64,000 bases of DNA from JAWVFM01 sp963771655 (GCA_963771655.1 CAVYUG010000018.1:62001-126000); one strand, 5' to 3'. Positions 42,351-50,987 are shown, numbered from the stretch's first letter. Made by a program: numbers and translations. The notes: generated from the sequence alone by a model not told the origin.

Positions 42351-43640
42351 ATGCCTTCCCTCGCCGACCTCCACCTCGCTGAGTTGCACCAGCGCGCATC
42401 CGAGCTGGGCATTCCCAAGTTCCGGTCCATGCGGCGCGACGAGCTCATCGCGGCGATCGAGGACCGCGGCGGCGAGAAAACGTCGCGGCCGCGCCGCCGG
42501 CGTCGGGGTCGCGAGCGACTGAAGCCCGAGGCGGGCGAGCAGCGCCCGCGCCGCGAAGGTCGTCCGCGCGAGCGCGAGCGCGAGCCGGAGGCCGACGCGG
42601 AGACCGAGGACGTGGTCGGCGTCCTCGAGCTAACGGGCGCCGGGCACGGGTTCCTGCGCCTCGAGGGGCTGGAGGCCGAGGGCGACGACGTGTACATCTC
42701 CGCCTCGCAGATCCGCCGCTGCGAGCTTCGAGCCGGCGATGAGGTCTCGGGGCCGGCGCGGGCGCCGCGCCGCGGCGAGCGCCATCGGGCGCTCGTTCAC
42801 GTCGACAAGGTCAACGGCGCCGAGCCCCCGTCGGAGCCGCGGCCCGAGCTCGGCGGCATGACCGCCGTGCCTCCGACGCGCCGACTCGCGATCGAGGTCG
42901 ATCGCGACGACGTGCTCGTGCGGGCGGCCGACCTACTGGCCCCGCTTGCGTTCGGACAGCGGGTCCTCGTTTCCGCCGCCCCACGCTCGGGCCGCACCAC
43001 GCTCCTGCGGGGAATCGCGCGCGCCGTGCTCGCCGGCGGCGGAGCCGAGGTCGTCGTTCTCCTCGTCGACGAGCGGCCCGAGGAGGCCGGCGCCTGGCGC
43101 GAGGCCGTGCCGGACGCGGAGCTCGCGATCGCGACCGCCGAGATGGCTCCCGCCGAGCAGGTCCGGGTCGCGACGTTGGCGAGCGAGCGCGCGAGGCGCC
43201 GCGCGGAGGCCGGAGCCGATGCCGTGCTGATCTGCGACTCGCTCTCCCGCCTCGCGGTCGCCGCCGATGGCACGGCGGAGGTCAAGCGCCTCTTCGGCTC
43301 CGGCCGTGAGCTCGATGGCGACGGCTCGCTGACCGTGATCGCGACGGCGCTCTCAGGGCTTGCGGACGACGGCGCGGCCGAGCGCGCCGTCGCCACCACC
43401 GAGAACGCGCTCATCACACTCGACGCCGATCTCGCGAGTAGCGGGATCGTTCCGGCGCTCCGAGTCGCCGCCTGCCGCGTCTCGGGCGAGGAGGAGCTGC
43501 GCGACGCCGCCGAGCTCGAGGCGGCGCGGCGTCTTCGCTCGCTGCTGGCGGACCTCGAGCCGCGCGAGGCCGCGAGCTTCCTTCGCGAGCGGATCGAGGG
43601 CTCGGCCGACAACGCGGAGCTCCTGGCCGGCCTCGGCTAA
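42351..43640 (+). CDS. Rho-like protein with altered ATPase site
   Basis: 429 residues. Domain order matches Rho: N-terminal SAP-like helix bundle (LHLAELHQRASELGIPKF), an Arg/Glu-rich linker, an OB-fold RNA-binding part (GFLRLEGL ... DDVYISASQIRRCELRAGDEV) and the RecA-like ATPase (about 175-429). Walker A reads APRSGRTT: both Lys of the Rho PKAGKT motif are Arg (212, 215). DERPEEAG, DSLSRLA and GDGSLTVIATAL remain recognisable, but the region of the Q/R loops and arginine finger differs strongly. Probably a paralog that binds RNA without normal ATP turnover. HIT gene follows after 12 bases. Confidence 0.75.
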   Translation: MPSLADLHLAELHQRASELGIPKFRSMRRDELIAAIEDRGGEKTSRPRRRRRGRERLKPEAGEQRPRREGRPREREREPEADAETEDVVGVLELTGAGHGFLRLEGLEAEGDDVYISASQIRRCELRAGDEVSGPARAPRRGERHRALVHVDKVNGAEPPSEPRPELGGMTAVPPTRRLAIEVDRDDVLVRAADLLAPLAFGQRVLVSAAPRSGRTTLLRGIARAVLAGGGAEVVVLLVDERPEEAGAWREAVPDAELAIATAEMAPAEQVRVATLASERARRRAEAGADAVLICDSLSRLAVAADGTAEVKRLFGSGRELDGDGSLTVIATALSGLADDGAAERAVATTENALITLDADLASSGIVPALRVAACRVSGEEELRDAAELEAARRLRSLLADLEPREAASFLRERIEGSADNAELLAGLG

Positions 43641-43652
43641 TAGGCTCCGCGC

Positions 43653-44063
43653 GTGGCGAGCGATTGCCTCTTCTGCGGCATCGTCGCCGGTGACGTGCCC
43701 GCGCAGGTGATCGACTCCGACGAGCACACGGTCGCCTTCATGGACATCAACCCGGCGACACGCGGCCACGCGCTCGTTGTGCCGAAAACGCACTCGGCCG
43801 ACCTGCTCGAGATCGACGACGACGATCTCGAGCGCACGATGCTCGCCGCTCGGCGTCTCGCGCGTCGGATCGACGAGGTGCTGGAGCCCGACGGCTTCAA
43901 CATCCTGAACTCGTGCCGCCCGGCCGGCTGGCAGACGGTTTTCCACTACCACGTCCACGTAATCCCTCGATACGACGATGACCCGCTGAAGCTCCCCTGG
44001 ATCCCGCGCGGCGCCGACGCGGAAGAGATCGAGCGGACCGCCGAGGAGATCCGCGGTGGCTGA
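43653..44063 (+). CDS. HIT-family nucleotide hydrolase/transferase
   Basis: 136 residues from GTG 43653. Zinc-type start DCLFCGIVAGDVPA and the histidine triad HYHVHVIPR with an upstream Asn-rich strand (NILNSCRPAGWQTV). HINT-type proteins remove AMP from aminoacyl or phosphoramidate adenylates. Starts 12 bases after the Rho-like gene and its stop overlaps the enoyl-CoA hydratase start by eight bases, so these genes are probably one operon. Cytoplasmic. Confidence 0.93.
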   Translation: MASDCLFCGIVAGDVPAQVIDSDEHTVAFMDINPATRGHALVVPKTHSADLLEIDDDDLERTMLAARRLARRIDEVLEPDGFNILNSCRPAGWQTVFHYHVHVIPRYDDDPLKLPWIPRGADAEEIERTAEEIRGG

Positions 44064-44850
44064 GGGCGGACCGGCGGTCCGGATCGAGCGCGACGGAGCC
44101 GTCGCGTCGATCGTCCTGCACTCACCGCCGCTGAACCTCTTCGGCGAAGACGTGTTCACGGGGCTCGTGAGCTGCCTTGACGAGCTCGAGGCAGCCGACG
44201 ACGTGCGTTGCGCCGTGTGGCGCGCCGAGGGCGACATCTTCACCGGCGGGGTCGACGTGAACGTCTTCCAGCGCCTCGTCGACGCGGGTGAGGACGGCGC
44301 GCGGACGTTCGGCGAGCTCCTGGGGCCGGTGCGCCGGCTGGAGGCGCTCCCGTTCCCCACGCTGGCGATCGTCCACGGGCTATGCCTGACCGCCGGGCTC
44401 GAGGTCGCGCTCGGCTGCGACATGATCTGGGCGAGCGAATCGGCGCGGTTCGGCCTCGTCGAGGCGGTCGTCGGGCTGACGCCCGGCGCCGGTGGCACGC
44501 AGCGGATGGCCGAGCGGGCAGGCCCGGCACGGGCGCGCGAGTTCGTGATGACAGGCGGTCTGTACGACGCGGCGACGCTCGCGAGCTGGAACGTCGTCAA
44601 CCGGGTCGTCGCGGACGACGAGATCCAGGAGAAGGGCATGCGCTTCGCCCAGAAGCTCGCGGCGGGCCCGACGACGGCCCACGCGGCGACCAAGCAAATC
44701 GTCCGCGCCTACCTCGAGGGTGGCGTAGACCGCGCCGACGAGGTGACGCCGGAGGTCTCGGGTGGCCTCTTCGAGACCGAGGACATGCAGAACGCCGTGC
44801 GCTCGTTCCTAAAGGATGGGCCCGGAAATGCGACGTTCGAGGGCCGCTGA
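44056..44850 (+). CDS. Enoyl-CoA hydratase/isomerase (crotonase) family
   Basis: 264 residues from GTG 44056. The crotonase fold is recognised by ASIVLHSPPLNLFGEDV near the start, the first oxyanion region EGDIFTGGVDVN, and the second GLCLTAGLEVALGCDMIWA followed by FGLVEAVVGLTPGAGGTQRMAE. The position of the catalytic Glu (after E-A-V-V-G) is kept in GLVEAV; the second Glu is less clear. Members hydrate or isomerise acyl-CoA; the substrate is not evident. Overlaps the HIT gene by eight bases. Confidence 0.88.
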   Translation: MAEGGPAVRIERDGAVASIVLHSPPLNLFGEDVFTGLVSCLDELEAADDVRCAVWRAEGDIFTGGVDVNVFQRLVDAGEDGARTFGELLGPVRRLEALPFPTLAIVHGLCLTAGLEVALGCDMIWASESARFGLVEAVVGLTPGAGGTQRMAERAGPARAREFVMTGGLYDAATLASWNVVNRVVADDEIQEKGMRFAQKLAAGPTTAHAATKQIVRAYLEGGVDRADEVTPEVSGGLFETEDMQNAVRSFLKDGPGNATFEGR

Positions 44851-44868
44851 GCTACCCTCTCGCCCCGC

Positions 44869-45087
44869 ATGGGCAAGGAAGAGAAGATCGAGATGGAGGG
44901 CGAGGTGACGGAGGCCCTCCCGAACACGATGTTCAAGGTCAAGCTCGATAACGACCACGAGGTCCTCGGGCACATCTCGGGGAAGATGCGCCGCCACTAC
45001 ATCCGCATCCTCCCGGGCGACCGCGTGAAGATCGAGCTATCGCCCTACGACCTCGATCGCGGGCGCATCACCTACCGCTACAAGTAG
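44869..45087 (+). CDS. infA: Translation initiation factor IF-1
   Basis: 72 residues, the normal IF-1 length. The OB-fold sequence runs GKEEKIEMEGEV, ALPNTMFKVKLDN, GHISGKMRRHYIRILPGDRVKIELSPYDLDRGRITYRYK (in part), matching IF-1 motif by motif. It binds the 30S A site during initiation. In many actinobacteria infA sits in the ribosomal protein cluster; here it stands behind an acyl-CoA hydratase gene, which is a dispersed location and might be a second copy. Confidence 0.95.
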   Translation: MGKEEKIEMEGEVTEALPNTMFKVKLDNDHEVLGHISGKMRRHYIRILPGDRVKIELSPYDLDRGRITYRYK

Positions 45088-45157
45088 GCACATTCAAGGC
45101 ACAGGATCGGCGTAATTCGCGCGCCACGCGGGTGCGGCGGCAGGCCACCGTCGCCCG

Positions 45158-46129
45158 ATGCCCCGTGAGCGCCGACTTCCGACGGCAGGGTCGACGCAAT
45201 TCGGCGCTCGCGGGCGGAGGGGGGCGATCGACCGCGCGATCGCCGTGCTCGCCGCTTGCCAGCACGGCGTCGTGACGCTCGCGCAGCTAGTCGCGCTCGG
45301 GCTGAGCGCGAGCGCCGTTCGGGACCGCGTGGCGGCGGGTCGCCTGTTTCCGATTCACCGCGGCGTCTATGCGGTTGGACGCGCGGACGTTCCGCTGCGC
45401 GGCCGCTGGCTCGGCGCCGTGCTGGCGTGCGGCGCAGGAAGCCTGCTCTCAAACGGATCTTCGGCGGCTCTCCACGCCCTACTGCGCCCGAGCTCCGGCG
45501 TCGTTCACGTTCTCGTTCCAGGCGGATCCGGCCGCGCGCGACCGGGCCTTCGCATACATCGCTCCGGTCTCGTCGAGGAGTCCGACCGGACAGCAGTCGA
45601 CGGCATTCCCTGTACCTCGGTCGCGCGGACCCTTCTCGACATGGCGGCGACCCTGCCGTTTCTGCTCGCCCCCGCGTGCAACCAGGCGGAGATGGAGGGC
45701 AAGCTCGACGTCGACGACGTCCGTTGTCTGCTCGAGCGCATGCGGGGCCACCGCGGCTCGCGCCGGCTGCGCCTCGCGCTCGATGTTCGCCAGCCCGGCG
45801 GAGATCGCACGAAATCATCGCTCGAGCGGCGGCTTCGCGCGCTCTGCCGGCGAGCGGGGCTGCCCGAGCCCGCGGTCAATGAGTGGATGGCGATCGCGGG
45901 CGAGGAGATGCAATGCGACTTCGTCTGGCACCGCGAGCGCGTCGTCGTCGAGGTCGACGACTGGAGCACGCATGGGACGAGAATCGCCTTCGAGGACGAC
46001 CGCCGGCGCGACCGCGTGCTCCAGCTCCACGGATGGCGCATCGTCCGCTTCACGCGGCTCGATCTCGAGGAGCGCCCCACGCATGTCATCGCAACCCTCG
46101 CCGCCATGCTGGTCGCGCAAGCCGCGTGA
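45158..46129 (+). CDS. AbiEi/DUF559-type protein (N-terminal HTH, C-terminal VSR-like nuclease fold)
   Basis: 323 residues if started at ATG 45158, but the first about 22 codons are made of a family C repeat; GTG 45245 (VLAACQHGVVTLAQL) is another possible start. The N-terminal part (RDRVAAGRLFPIHRGVYAVGR) is the winged-helix of AbiEi-type antitoxin-like proteins. The C-terminal part has the DUF559 pattern: AGEEMQCDFVWHRERVVVEVDD and HGWRIVRFTRLDLEE, related to VSR-type endonucleases, with the E-V-D-D acidic cluster. This gene type occurs in many copies in Solirubrobacterales; its role is unknown. It is framed by family C repeats. Confidence 0.75.
   Translation: MPRERRLPTAGSTQFGARGRRGAIDRAIAVLAACQHGVVTLAQLVALGLSASAVRDRVAAGRLFPIHRGVYAVGRADVPLRGRWLGAVLACGAGSLLSNGSSAALHALLRPSSGVVHVLVPGGSGRARPGLRIHRSGLVEESDRTAVDGIPCTSVARTLLDMAATLPFLLAPACNQAEMEGKLDVDDVRCLLERMRGHRGSRRLRLALDVRQPGGDRTKSSLERRLRALCRRAGLPEPAVNEWMAIAGEEMQCDFVWHRERVVVEVDDWSTHGTRIAFEDDRRRDRVLQLHGWRIVRFTRLDLEERPTHVIATLAAMLVAQAA
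45167..45209 (+). repeat. Family C palindromic repeat, copy 1
   Basis: Perfect 9-bp ends GAGCGCCGA and TCGGCGCTC around a core containing GGTCGACGCAA. Located at the start of the DUF559 gene; copy 2 (46148) lies just after its stop. Its right half GTCGACGCAA-TCGGCG-TCGCGGG is shared with copy 2 in the same orientation. Confidence 0.75.
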
Positions 46130-46147
46130 GCGCAGCCACACCGCGCG

Positions 46148-46194
46148 GCGACCGCCGAGAAGCGTCGCAGCGGTCGACGCAAGTCGGCGTTCGC
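46148..46194 (+). repeat. Family C palindromic repeat, copy 2
   Basis: Ends GCGACCGCCGA and TCGGCGTTCGC (one mismatch) with the shared core GGTCGACGCAAGTCGGCG. Same orientation as copy 1, so the pair forms direct repeats about 980 bases apart bracketing the DUF559 gene. It starts 19 bases after that gene's stop. Confidence 0.7.
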
Positions 46195-46207
46195 GGGGCG
46201 AGAGGGG

Positions 46208-47506
46208 TTACAGGTAGCTGCGGGCCGCCGCCTCGAGGTCCGGCTCGGCCATCTCCATGGCCAGCGACGACCACGCGAAATCGACGGCGCCGAGGCCATC
46301 GCCGCTATAGGGGTTGAAGTACTCGCGAAGGCCCTGGGCGACGATCGTCCCCTCGATCGTCCGCGCCATGTGAGCCGCCGAGTCGGCATAGCCCAGGCGC
46401 ACTAGGCCGAGCCACAGAAGCCAGGCGGCGTTGATCCAGGTCGGCCCGCGCCAGTAGCGACGCTTGATCCAGCCCACGTTGCCCGGCCTGAAGCTCGGCT
46501 CGGTCGCCGAGACCGAAGCCGGAGGCACGTCGAGCCAGAACCGGTCGGGGTTCAGCAGGTGCTCCTCCACCAGCCGGCGGCCGATCGCTTCGGGAAGGTC
46601 GGGCAGGGCAAGCGGCGCGAGCGCCGCCCAGGTCTCCACCGGGGGACGAAGCCCCGATGGCGCGGCCTCGTCGAGGAATAGGCCCCGCCGCTCGTCCCAG
46701 AGGCGATCGACGAGCGCGGGTGTGATCGACGGCTCGCCCATCGCCATTCGCGAGAGGCCCCAGAGGACGTTGGTGGCGACCTCGCAGAGCACCGGTCCCC
46801 CCGCGTCGCGTGAGCGGCGCGCGTCCCAGCGGAGCCGGCGGTTTCGCGCCACCAGCGCCCCGAAGCCCACTCGGCCGTGGGAGCGCCATCCCCAGACGGG
46901 ATCGAATTTCGGCGAGGAGTCGAGCCCGGACTCGTCCGGCTGGATAAGCCAAAGCAGGCCATCGCCGTCGAGGTCGCGGTTCGCACGCAGCCACTCGTGG
47001 TGCCGCACGATGGCCGGCTCGGCGGCGGGGTCTCCGACGGCGATCCGCCACGCCCAGGCCAGGAGCGGCGGCTGGATCGTGCTCGTGCGCTCCGAGCCCC
47101 GCGAGTCGACGTTGTAGAAGAGGAGGCGGATGAGCTCCACGGGCCGGTCCCAGAAGGTGATGTGGCCGATGAAACCGTCGTCGCGCGCGGAGCGCAGCAG
47201 CGTCTCGAGCTCTTGGCGCGGCCGGCTCGGGTCGAGGCGGCGCCAGGAGATCGCGGCGAAGCAGGAGTCCCAGTACCACTGCCAGGGGTAGCGCGAGGGG
47301 CTCGGCCGCGTGTAGGAGTAGGGGATCCCGTCGCGCTCACCCTCGGCGAGGCTCTCGGTGAGCACGCGCCGGCAGAGCTCGGTGAGGCCCTCCGGCGCTG
47401 CCGGCGGGCGCTCACCGACACCCGGGATCGGCCGTCGCCGGCGCCTCCGCCCGACGCCCAGAAAATCGCCGAGGAAGTCGCCCGAACGTCCCCCGCTACC
47501 GCTCAT
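46208..47506 (-). CDS. GH63-like glycosidase (mannosylglycerate/glucosylglycerate hydrolase type)
   Basis: 432 residues. Signature stretch PWQWYWDSCFAAISWRRLDP near 80, FDPVWGWRSHGRVGFGALVARN near 195 and the late NVGWIKRRYWRGPTWINAAWLLW with Trp/Asp-rich (alpha/alpha)6 barrel features of GH63. D in WYWDSCF and the final E in the last third are the likely acid/base pair. It hydrolyses a compatible solute or an oligosaccharide; exact substrate not assigned. The predicted ATG lies inside a family A repeat, so the real start may be downstream (Gly/Arg-rich about first 30 residues look non-conserved). Cytoplasmic. Confidence 0.8.
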   Translation of the reverse strand: MSGSGGRSGDFLGDFLGVGRRRRRRPIPGVGERPPAAPEGLTELCRRVLTESLAEGERDGIPYSYTRPSPSRYPWQWYWDSCFAAISWRRLDPSRPRQELETLLRSARDDGFIGHITFWDRPVELIRLLFYNVDSRGSERTSTIQPPLLAWAWRIAVGDPAAEPAIVRHHEWLRANRDLDGDGLLWLIQPDESGLDSSPKFDPVWGWRSHGRVGFGALVARNRRLRWDARRSRDAGGPVLCEVATNVLWGLSRMAMGEPSITPALVDRLWDERRGLFLDEAAPSGLRPPVETWAALAPLALPDLPEAIGRRLVEEHLLNPDRFWLDVPPASVSATEPSFRPGNVGWIKRRYWRGPTWINAAWLLWLGLVRLGYADSAAHMARTIEGTIVAQGLREYFNPYSGDGLGAVDFAWSSLAMEMAEPDLEAAARSYL

Positions 47507-47528
47507 AGCCCCCGCCCAGGGACGTTCG
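47483..47528 (-). repeat. Family A palindromic repeat, copy 4
   Basis: 46 bp with perfect arms CGAACGTCCC and GGGACGTTCG. On the minus strand its core reads GGGGGCTATGAGCGG, and the ATG in it (47506-47504) is the first possible start of the glycosidase gene. It lies between that gene and the ABC permease gene. Confidence 0.9.
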
Positions 47529-47536
47529 GCGCATCG

Positions 47537-48319
47537 TTACTCCTCGTTCATGCGGTACATCTGCCGCAGGGCGAGCGCGCCGAGCAACGCGATGAGGCCG
47601 GCGATCGCAACGAGCCCCGGCCAGGTGTGGGCCCAGCTCAGGTCCCCCTGTACGAATCCCTGGCGCGCCGCCTCGACAACCTTCGTCACCGGGTTGATCT
47701 CCGCGACGGTGTGAAGCCAGCCCGTGAGCAGCGCGATCGGCGCGTAGGCGGTGGTGGTGAGGATGAGAATGAACATCCCCGCCTGCATGAGGGGCGCTGC
47801 GGACTGGCTGCGGAACTTGAGCGCCAGCATCGTGCCCCAGCACGCTGCGACCACCCCCATTCCCATCACCAGCACCAGCGCCAGGGCGAGCCCGGCGAGT
47901 CCCGGCCAGTGCACGCCGAGCGCGAAACCGACGATCAAGAGCGCCGTGGCGGGCAGCAGGGAGCGGATCGCCGCCGAGGAGACCATCCCGGCGAGGAGCG
48001 ACCAGCGCGGGACGGGCGCGGCGAGCAGCCGGTCGAACCACCCCTGCTCGATGTCACGCGCGAGGTTGACGCCCGTCGCGGCACCGGTGAAGCCGGCCCC
48101 CTGCAGGAGGCTGATCGGGATCAGGAAGCTCTGGTATGTGTCGGTTGTGAAGCCGGGCAGCAGCGTGAGGTGGCCGAAGACCGCCGTCAGCCCGAGGAAG
48201 AAGATCGTCGGGGCGAGGATGCCGGGGATCGCCGCGCCCGGCACGCGCAGGAGCTCGTTGCGCGCGCGGCGCACCAGCGCGCCGATCGTGGCGAGGCTGA
48301 CCGTTCCCTCCGCTCCCAT
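47537..48319 (-). CDS. ABC-2 type permease of an exporter
   Basis: 260 residues from ATG 48319, two bases after the previous permease stop. Six hydrophobic helices and the ABC-2 membrane signature VNLARDIEQGWFDRLLAAPVPR before helix 2 to 3. Together with the upstream permease and ATPase it forms a DrrABC-like exporter for drugs, lipids or polysaccharide. Its C-terminal end FMPVGDL-type loop is replaced by FVQGDLSWAHTWPGLVAI. A family A repeat follows 8 bases downstream of its stop. Substrate unknown. Confidence 0.88.
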   Translation of the reverse strand: MGAEGTVSLATIGALVRRARNELLRVPGAAIPGILAPTIFFLGLTAVFGHLTLLPGFTTDTYQSFLIPISLLQGAGFTGAATGVNLARDIEQGWFDRLLAAPVPRWSLLAGMVSSAAIRSLLPATALLIVGFALGVHWPGLAGLALALVLVMGMGVVAACWGTMLALKFRSQSAAPLMQAGMFILILTTTAYAPIALLTGWLHTVAEINPVTKVVEAARQGFVQGDLSWAHTWPGLVAIAGLIALLGALALRQMYRMNEE

Positions 48320-48321
48320 CC

Positions 48322-49101
48322 TCAGCCTCCGGTTCGCAGCCTGTAGCGGAGCGCGCGATTGCTGAGCCATGTGCTGAAGGCCGCGACGCCGGCCACGGCG
48401 AGGAGCGCCTTACCCAGCGCGGAGATCGTGAGCGAGGAGATGACGGGGTCGCGTACGCCCTCGACGATGAGGCTCACCGGGTTCACCTGGGCCACCGCCT
48501 TGGCGGGCTCGAGGATCAGGTCCGCCGGGAAGAAGGCCGAGGAGAGGAAGAGGATCACGAAGACGAGCGGGAAGAGCCCCTGCACGACCGAGGCCTTCCC
48601 GGTCCTCAGGGCGATCGCGGCGCCGATGCCCCCGAAGGCCACCGCCGACGCGGTCACCAGGGCGATGACGAGAACCACCCCTGGAACGCCCTGCTCGATG
48701 TGGGCTCCGAAGATGAGGCCGATCGCGATGAACCAGACGGCGGCGAAGGCGCCGAGCGCCGCGGTGCCCGCCAGCCGTCCGAGCACGATCGCGAACCGCG
48801 GCACGGGCGCCGCCAGCAACCTGTCGGTGAACCCCATCTCGATGTCCACCGCCAGCGCGATCCCGCCGCTGTTCGCGGCCAGCAGCACCGACTGCATCAT
48901 CGCCCCGGCGAGCATGAAGTCGAGGAAGCCGTGGACCTGCGGGAACGCCGGCAGGTCCACCGCGCGCCCTGCGCCGCCGACCTGCACGGCCAGCAGCAGG
49001 GTGGGGAAGACGATGATCGGCGAGAGCAGCTGAGGGCGCCTGAAGGTCTGTTTCACGGAGCGGGCGCCGAGCGAGGCGATCACCCGCAGGTTGGAGCGCA
49101 T
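48322..49101 (-). CDS. ABC-2 type permease of an exporter, first subunit
   Basis: 259 residues with six hydrophobic segments; signature NSGGIALAVDIEMGFTDRLLAAPVPRFAI, homologous to the same region in the neighbour permease (duplication). Start ATG 49101 overlaps the ATPase stop by one base (TGATG), so translation is coupled. The two permeases probably form a heterodimer that works with the ATPase encoded at 49101-50063. Cytoplasmic membrane. Confidence 0.9.
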   Translation of the reverse strand: MRSNLRVIASLGARSVKQTFRRPQLLSPIIVFPTLLLAVQVGGAGRAVDLPAFPQVHGFLDFMLAGAMMQSVLLAANSGGIALAVDIEMGFTDRLLAAPVPRFAIVLGRLAGTAALGAFAAVWFIAIGLIFGAHIEQGVPGVVLVIALVTASAVAFGGIGAAIALRTGKASVVQGLFPLVFVILFLSSAFFPADLILEPAKAVAQVNPVSLIVEGVRDPVISSLTISALGKALLAVAGVAAFSTWLSNRALRYRLRTGG

Positions 49102-50063
49102 CAGGCGGGTTCCTCGACATCGGTGGTTTCCTCGCCCTCGATGTGGTAGCCGGTCTTGGCGACGAACACGTCGTCGAGCGTGGGCTCCACGAGGTCGAGC
49201 GAGTCGACGAGGATCCCGGCGTCATCGAGGGCGCGCACCACGGGCGCGATCTCGGCGGCCCCGTGCTCCAGCTCCACGAGCACGGCGCCGTCCTTCGCTG
49301 GGAGTTGCCTCCCGAAACGGCCAACCACCTCGTGCGCGCGCTCGGCCTCACCCTCGGCGATGTGGACCTCGAGATGGGGGCGGCCCACCTGCGCCTTGAG
49401 CTCGCCGGGCGTCCCCTCGGCGACGATCCGACCGCCGTCGATGATGCCCACGCGGTTGGCCAGCTCGTCGGCCTCCTCGAGGTATTGCGTGGTGAGGAAG
49501 ACGGTCGTGCCCTCGGAGTTGAGCCGCGAGACCTCCTCCCAGATCGCCTTGCGGCTCACGGGGTCGAGGCCGGTGGTCGGCTCGTCGAGGAAGAGCACGC
49601 GCGGCTCGTGGACGAGGGCCGACGCAAGGTCGAGCCGCCGCCGCATGCCGCCGGAGTAGGTCCCCACCCGCCGGTCGGCGGCGTCAGTCAGGTCAACCCG
49701 CTCGAGCAGCACGGCCGCCTGGCGGCTGCCGACCTCGGCGCTCATCCCATGGAGCGTTCCCTGGAGCCGCATCAGCTCGCGCCCCGTCATCAGCGGGTCG
49801 AGGGCGGCCTCCTGGAGCGCGACGCCGATCGCCTGGCGCACCTCCTTTGCCTCGGCAACGACGTCGTGCCCGGCGACCGTGGCGCTGCCGCCGGTGGGGC
49901 GCAGGAGGGTGGTCAGCATCCGCACCGTGGTGGTCTTGCCGGCGCCGTTGGGGCCCAGGAATCCGTAGATCTCGCCCTCCGCGACCTCGAGATCGACCCC
50001 GTCGACCGCCTTGATCCCGCCCGAGAACTCACGTTCCAGGGCCTTGGTTACGATCGCAGGCAC
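49101..50063 (-). CDS. ABC exporter ATPase (DrrA-like)
   Basis: 320 residues from GTG 50063. Walker A GPNGAGKTTTV, Q-loop ALQEAALDPLMTG, signature YSGGMRRRLDLA, Walker B VLFLDEPTTGLD and H-loop TTQYLEEAD are intact; the C-terminal third (about 230-320) is the DUF4162 extension common in DrrA-type exporters for daunorubicin, antibiotics or lipids. It energises the two permeases encoded downstream in the same operon. A longer open frame upstream of GTG 50063 is not likely to be used. Confidence 0.92.
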   Translation of the reverse strand: MPAIVTKALEREFSGGIKAVDGVDLEVAEGEIYGFLGPNGAGKTTTVRMLTTLLRPTGGSATVAGHDVVAEAKEVRQAIGVALQEAALDPLMTGRELMRLQGTLHGMSAEVGSRQAAVLLERVDLTDAADRRVGTYSGGMRRRLDLASALVHEPRVLFLDEPTTGLDPVSRKAIWEEVSRLNSEGTTVFLTTQYLEEADELANRVGIIDGGRIVAEGTPGELKAQVGRPHLEVHIAEGEAERAHEVVGRFGRQLPAKDGAVLVELEHGAAEIAPVVRALDDAGILVDSLDLVEPTLDDVFVAKTGYHIEGEETTDVEEPA

Positions 50064-50209
50064 GGCGGCGATTGTATGAGGGCAAATGCGCCCACCCGCC
50101 CGCCTGGGCAGCATGCGGTCCTTCCGGATGCCTAAGCTATGCGCCTCACGGTCGCTCTGTAAGGGTGGGAGCAGCGCAACTGAGCTCTCTGGGCCGTGTT
50201 CCAACCCCG

Positions 50210-50974
50210 ATGGCCCCCGCGAGCCACAACCCACGCCGCCGGCGCCGCGGCACGCTTGCGTTCGCCGCGCTGTGCGCGGGAGTCGTCGCCGTCGCAGCCG
50301 CGGCGCCGTTCGCGGACGCGGGCGGGAACGTCAAGCCGAAGGTCCTCGGCGAGGTGGAGCACAACCCCAAGCCGCTTTGCCCGCAGAAGCCGCCGGAGAG
50401 CCAGAATCCGCCCGTCGTCAAGCGCCCGTGCTTCGTCATCGGCTCGGTGACGGGCTTCGAGCTCAAGGCCGACGGTAAGCGCCACATCATGCGGGCGCCC
50501 CAGACCGGGAAGCTCGTGGCTTGGGCGGTCAAGCTCGGCAAGCCCAACAAGACCGAGCGCAACACCTTCGGCTCCCCGGACTTCTTCGGAAACAAGCGGT
50601 ACGGCAAGGAGCCCACGGCGCGGATCGGCGTCCTGGTCCCGAAGAAGAAGGGCACTTACAAGCTCGTCCGCCAGAGCCCGACGGTCCAACTCGGCCAAGC
50701 CACGGGCGAGATGCACTACATCACGCTCAACACGCCCCTCAAGATCAAGAAGGGCCAGATCCTCGCCCTGACCACGCCGACCTGGATCCCGGCTCTCGCC
50801 ACCACGGAGTTCGCGCCGCATTCGAGCTGGCGCGCGAGCCGCGGCGCGAAGAAGTGCGGCAACGGGCAGGCGCTCAAGGCGCGGCCGCAGACGAAGGTCG
50901 GGTCCGTCCGCGACTACGGCTGCATCTTCACGGCGCGCCTCATGTACTGGGGCTATTACGTCCCCGGCAAGTAG
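50210..50974 (+). CDS. Secreted protein of unknown function
   Basis: 254 residues from ATG 50210. Arg-rich start (HNPRRRRRG), hydrophobic core (TLAFAALCAGVVAVAAAAP) and a cut near ADAGG form a signal peptide. The mature part is basic, beta-rich and has four Cys (PLCPQK, RPCFVIG, KKCGNG, YGCIFT) that could form two disulfides. It resembles secreted actinobacterial proteins whose sequence is dominated by Lys and Gly-x-G motifs (GKLVAWAVKLG, KIKKGQILALTTPTWIPAL); no named family. A family A repeat follows the stop by 13 bases. Confidence 0.7.
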   Translation: MAPASHNPRRRRRGTLAFAALCAGVVAVAAAAPFADAGGNVKPKVLGEVEHNPKPLCPQKPPESQNPPVVKRPCFVIGSVTGFELKADGKRHIMRAPQTGKLVAWAVKLGKPNKTERNTFGSPDFFGNKRYGKEPTARIGVLVPKKKGTYKLVRQSPTVQLGQATGEMHYITLNTPLKIKKGQILALTTPTWIPALATTEFAPHSSWRASRGAKKCGNGQALKARPQTKVGSVRDYGCIFTARLMYWGYYVPGK

Positions 50975-50987
50975 CTGACAACGACAG

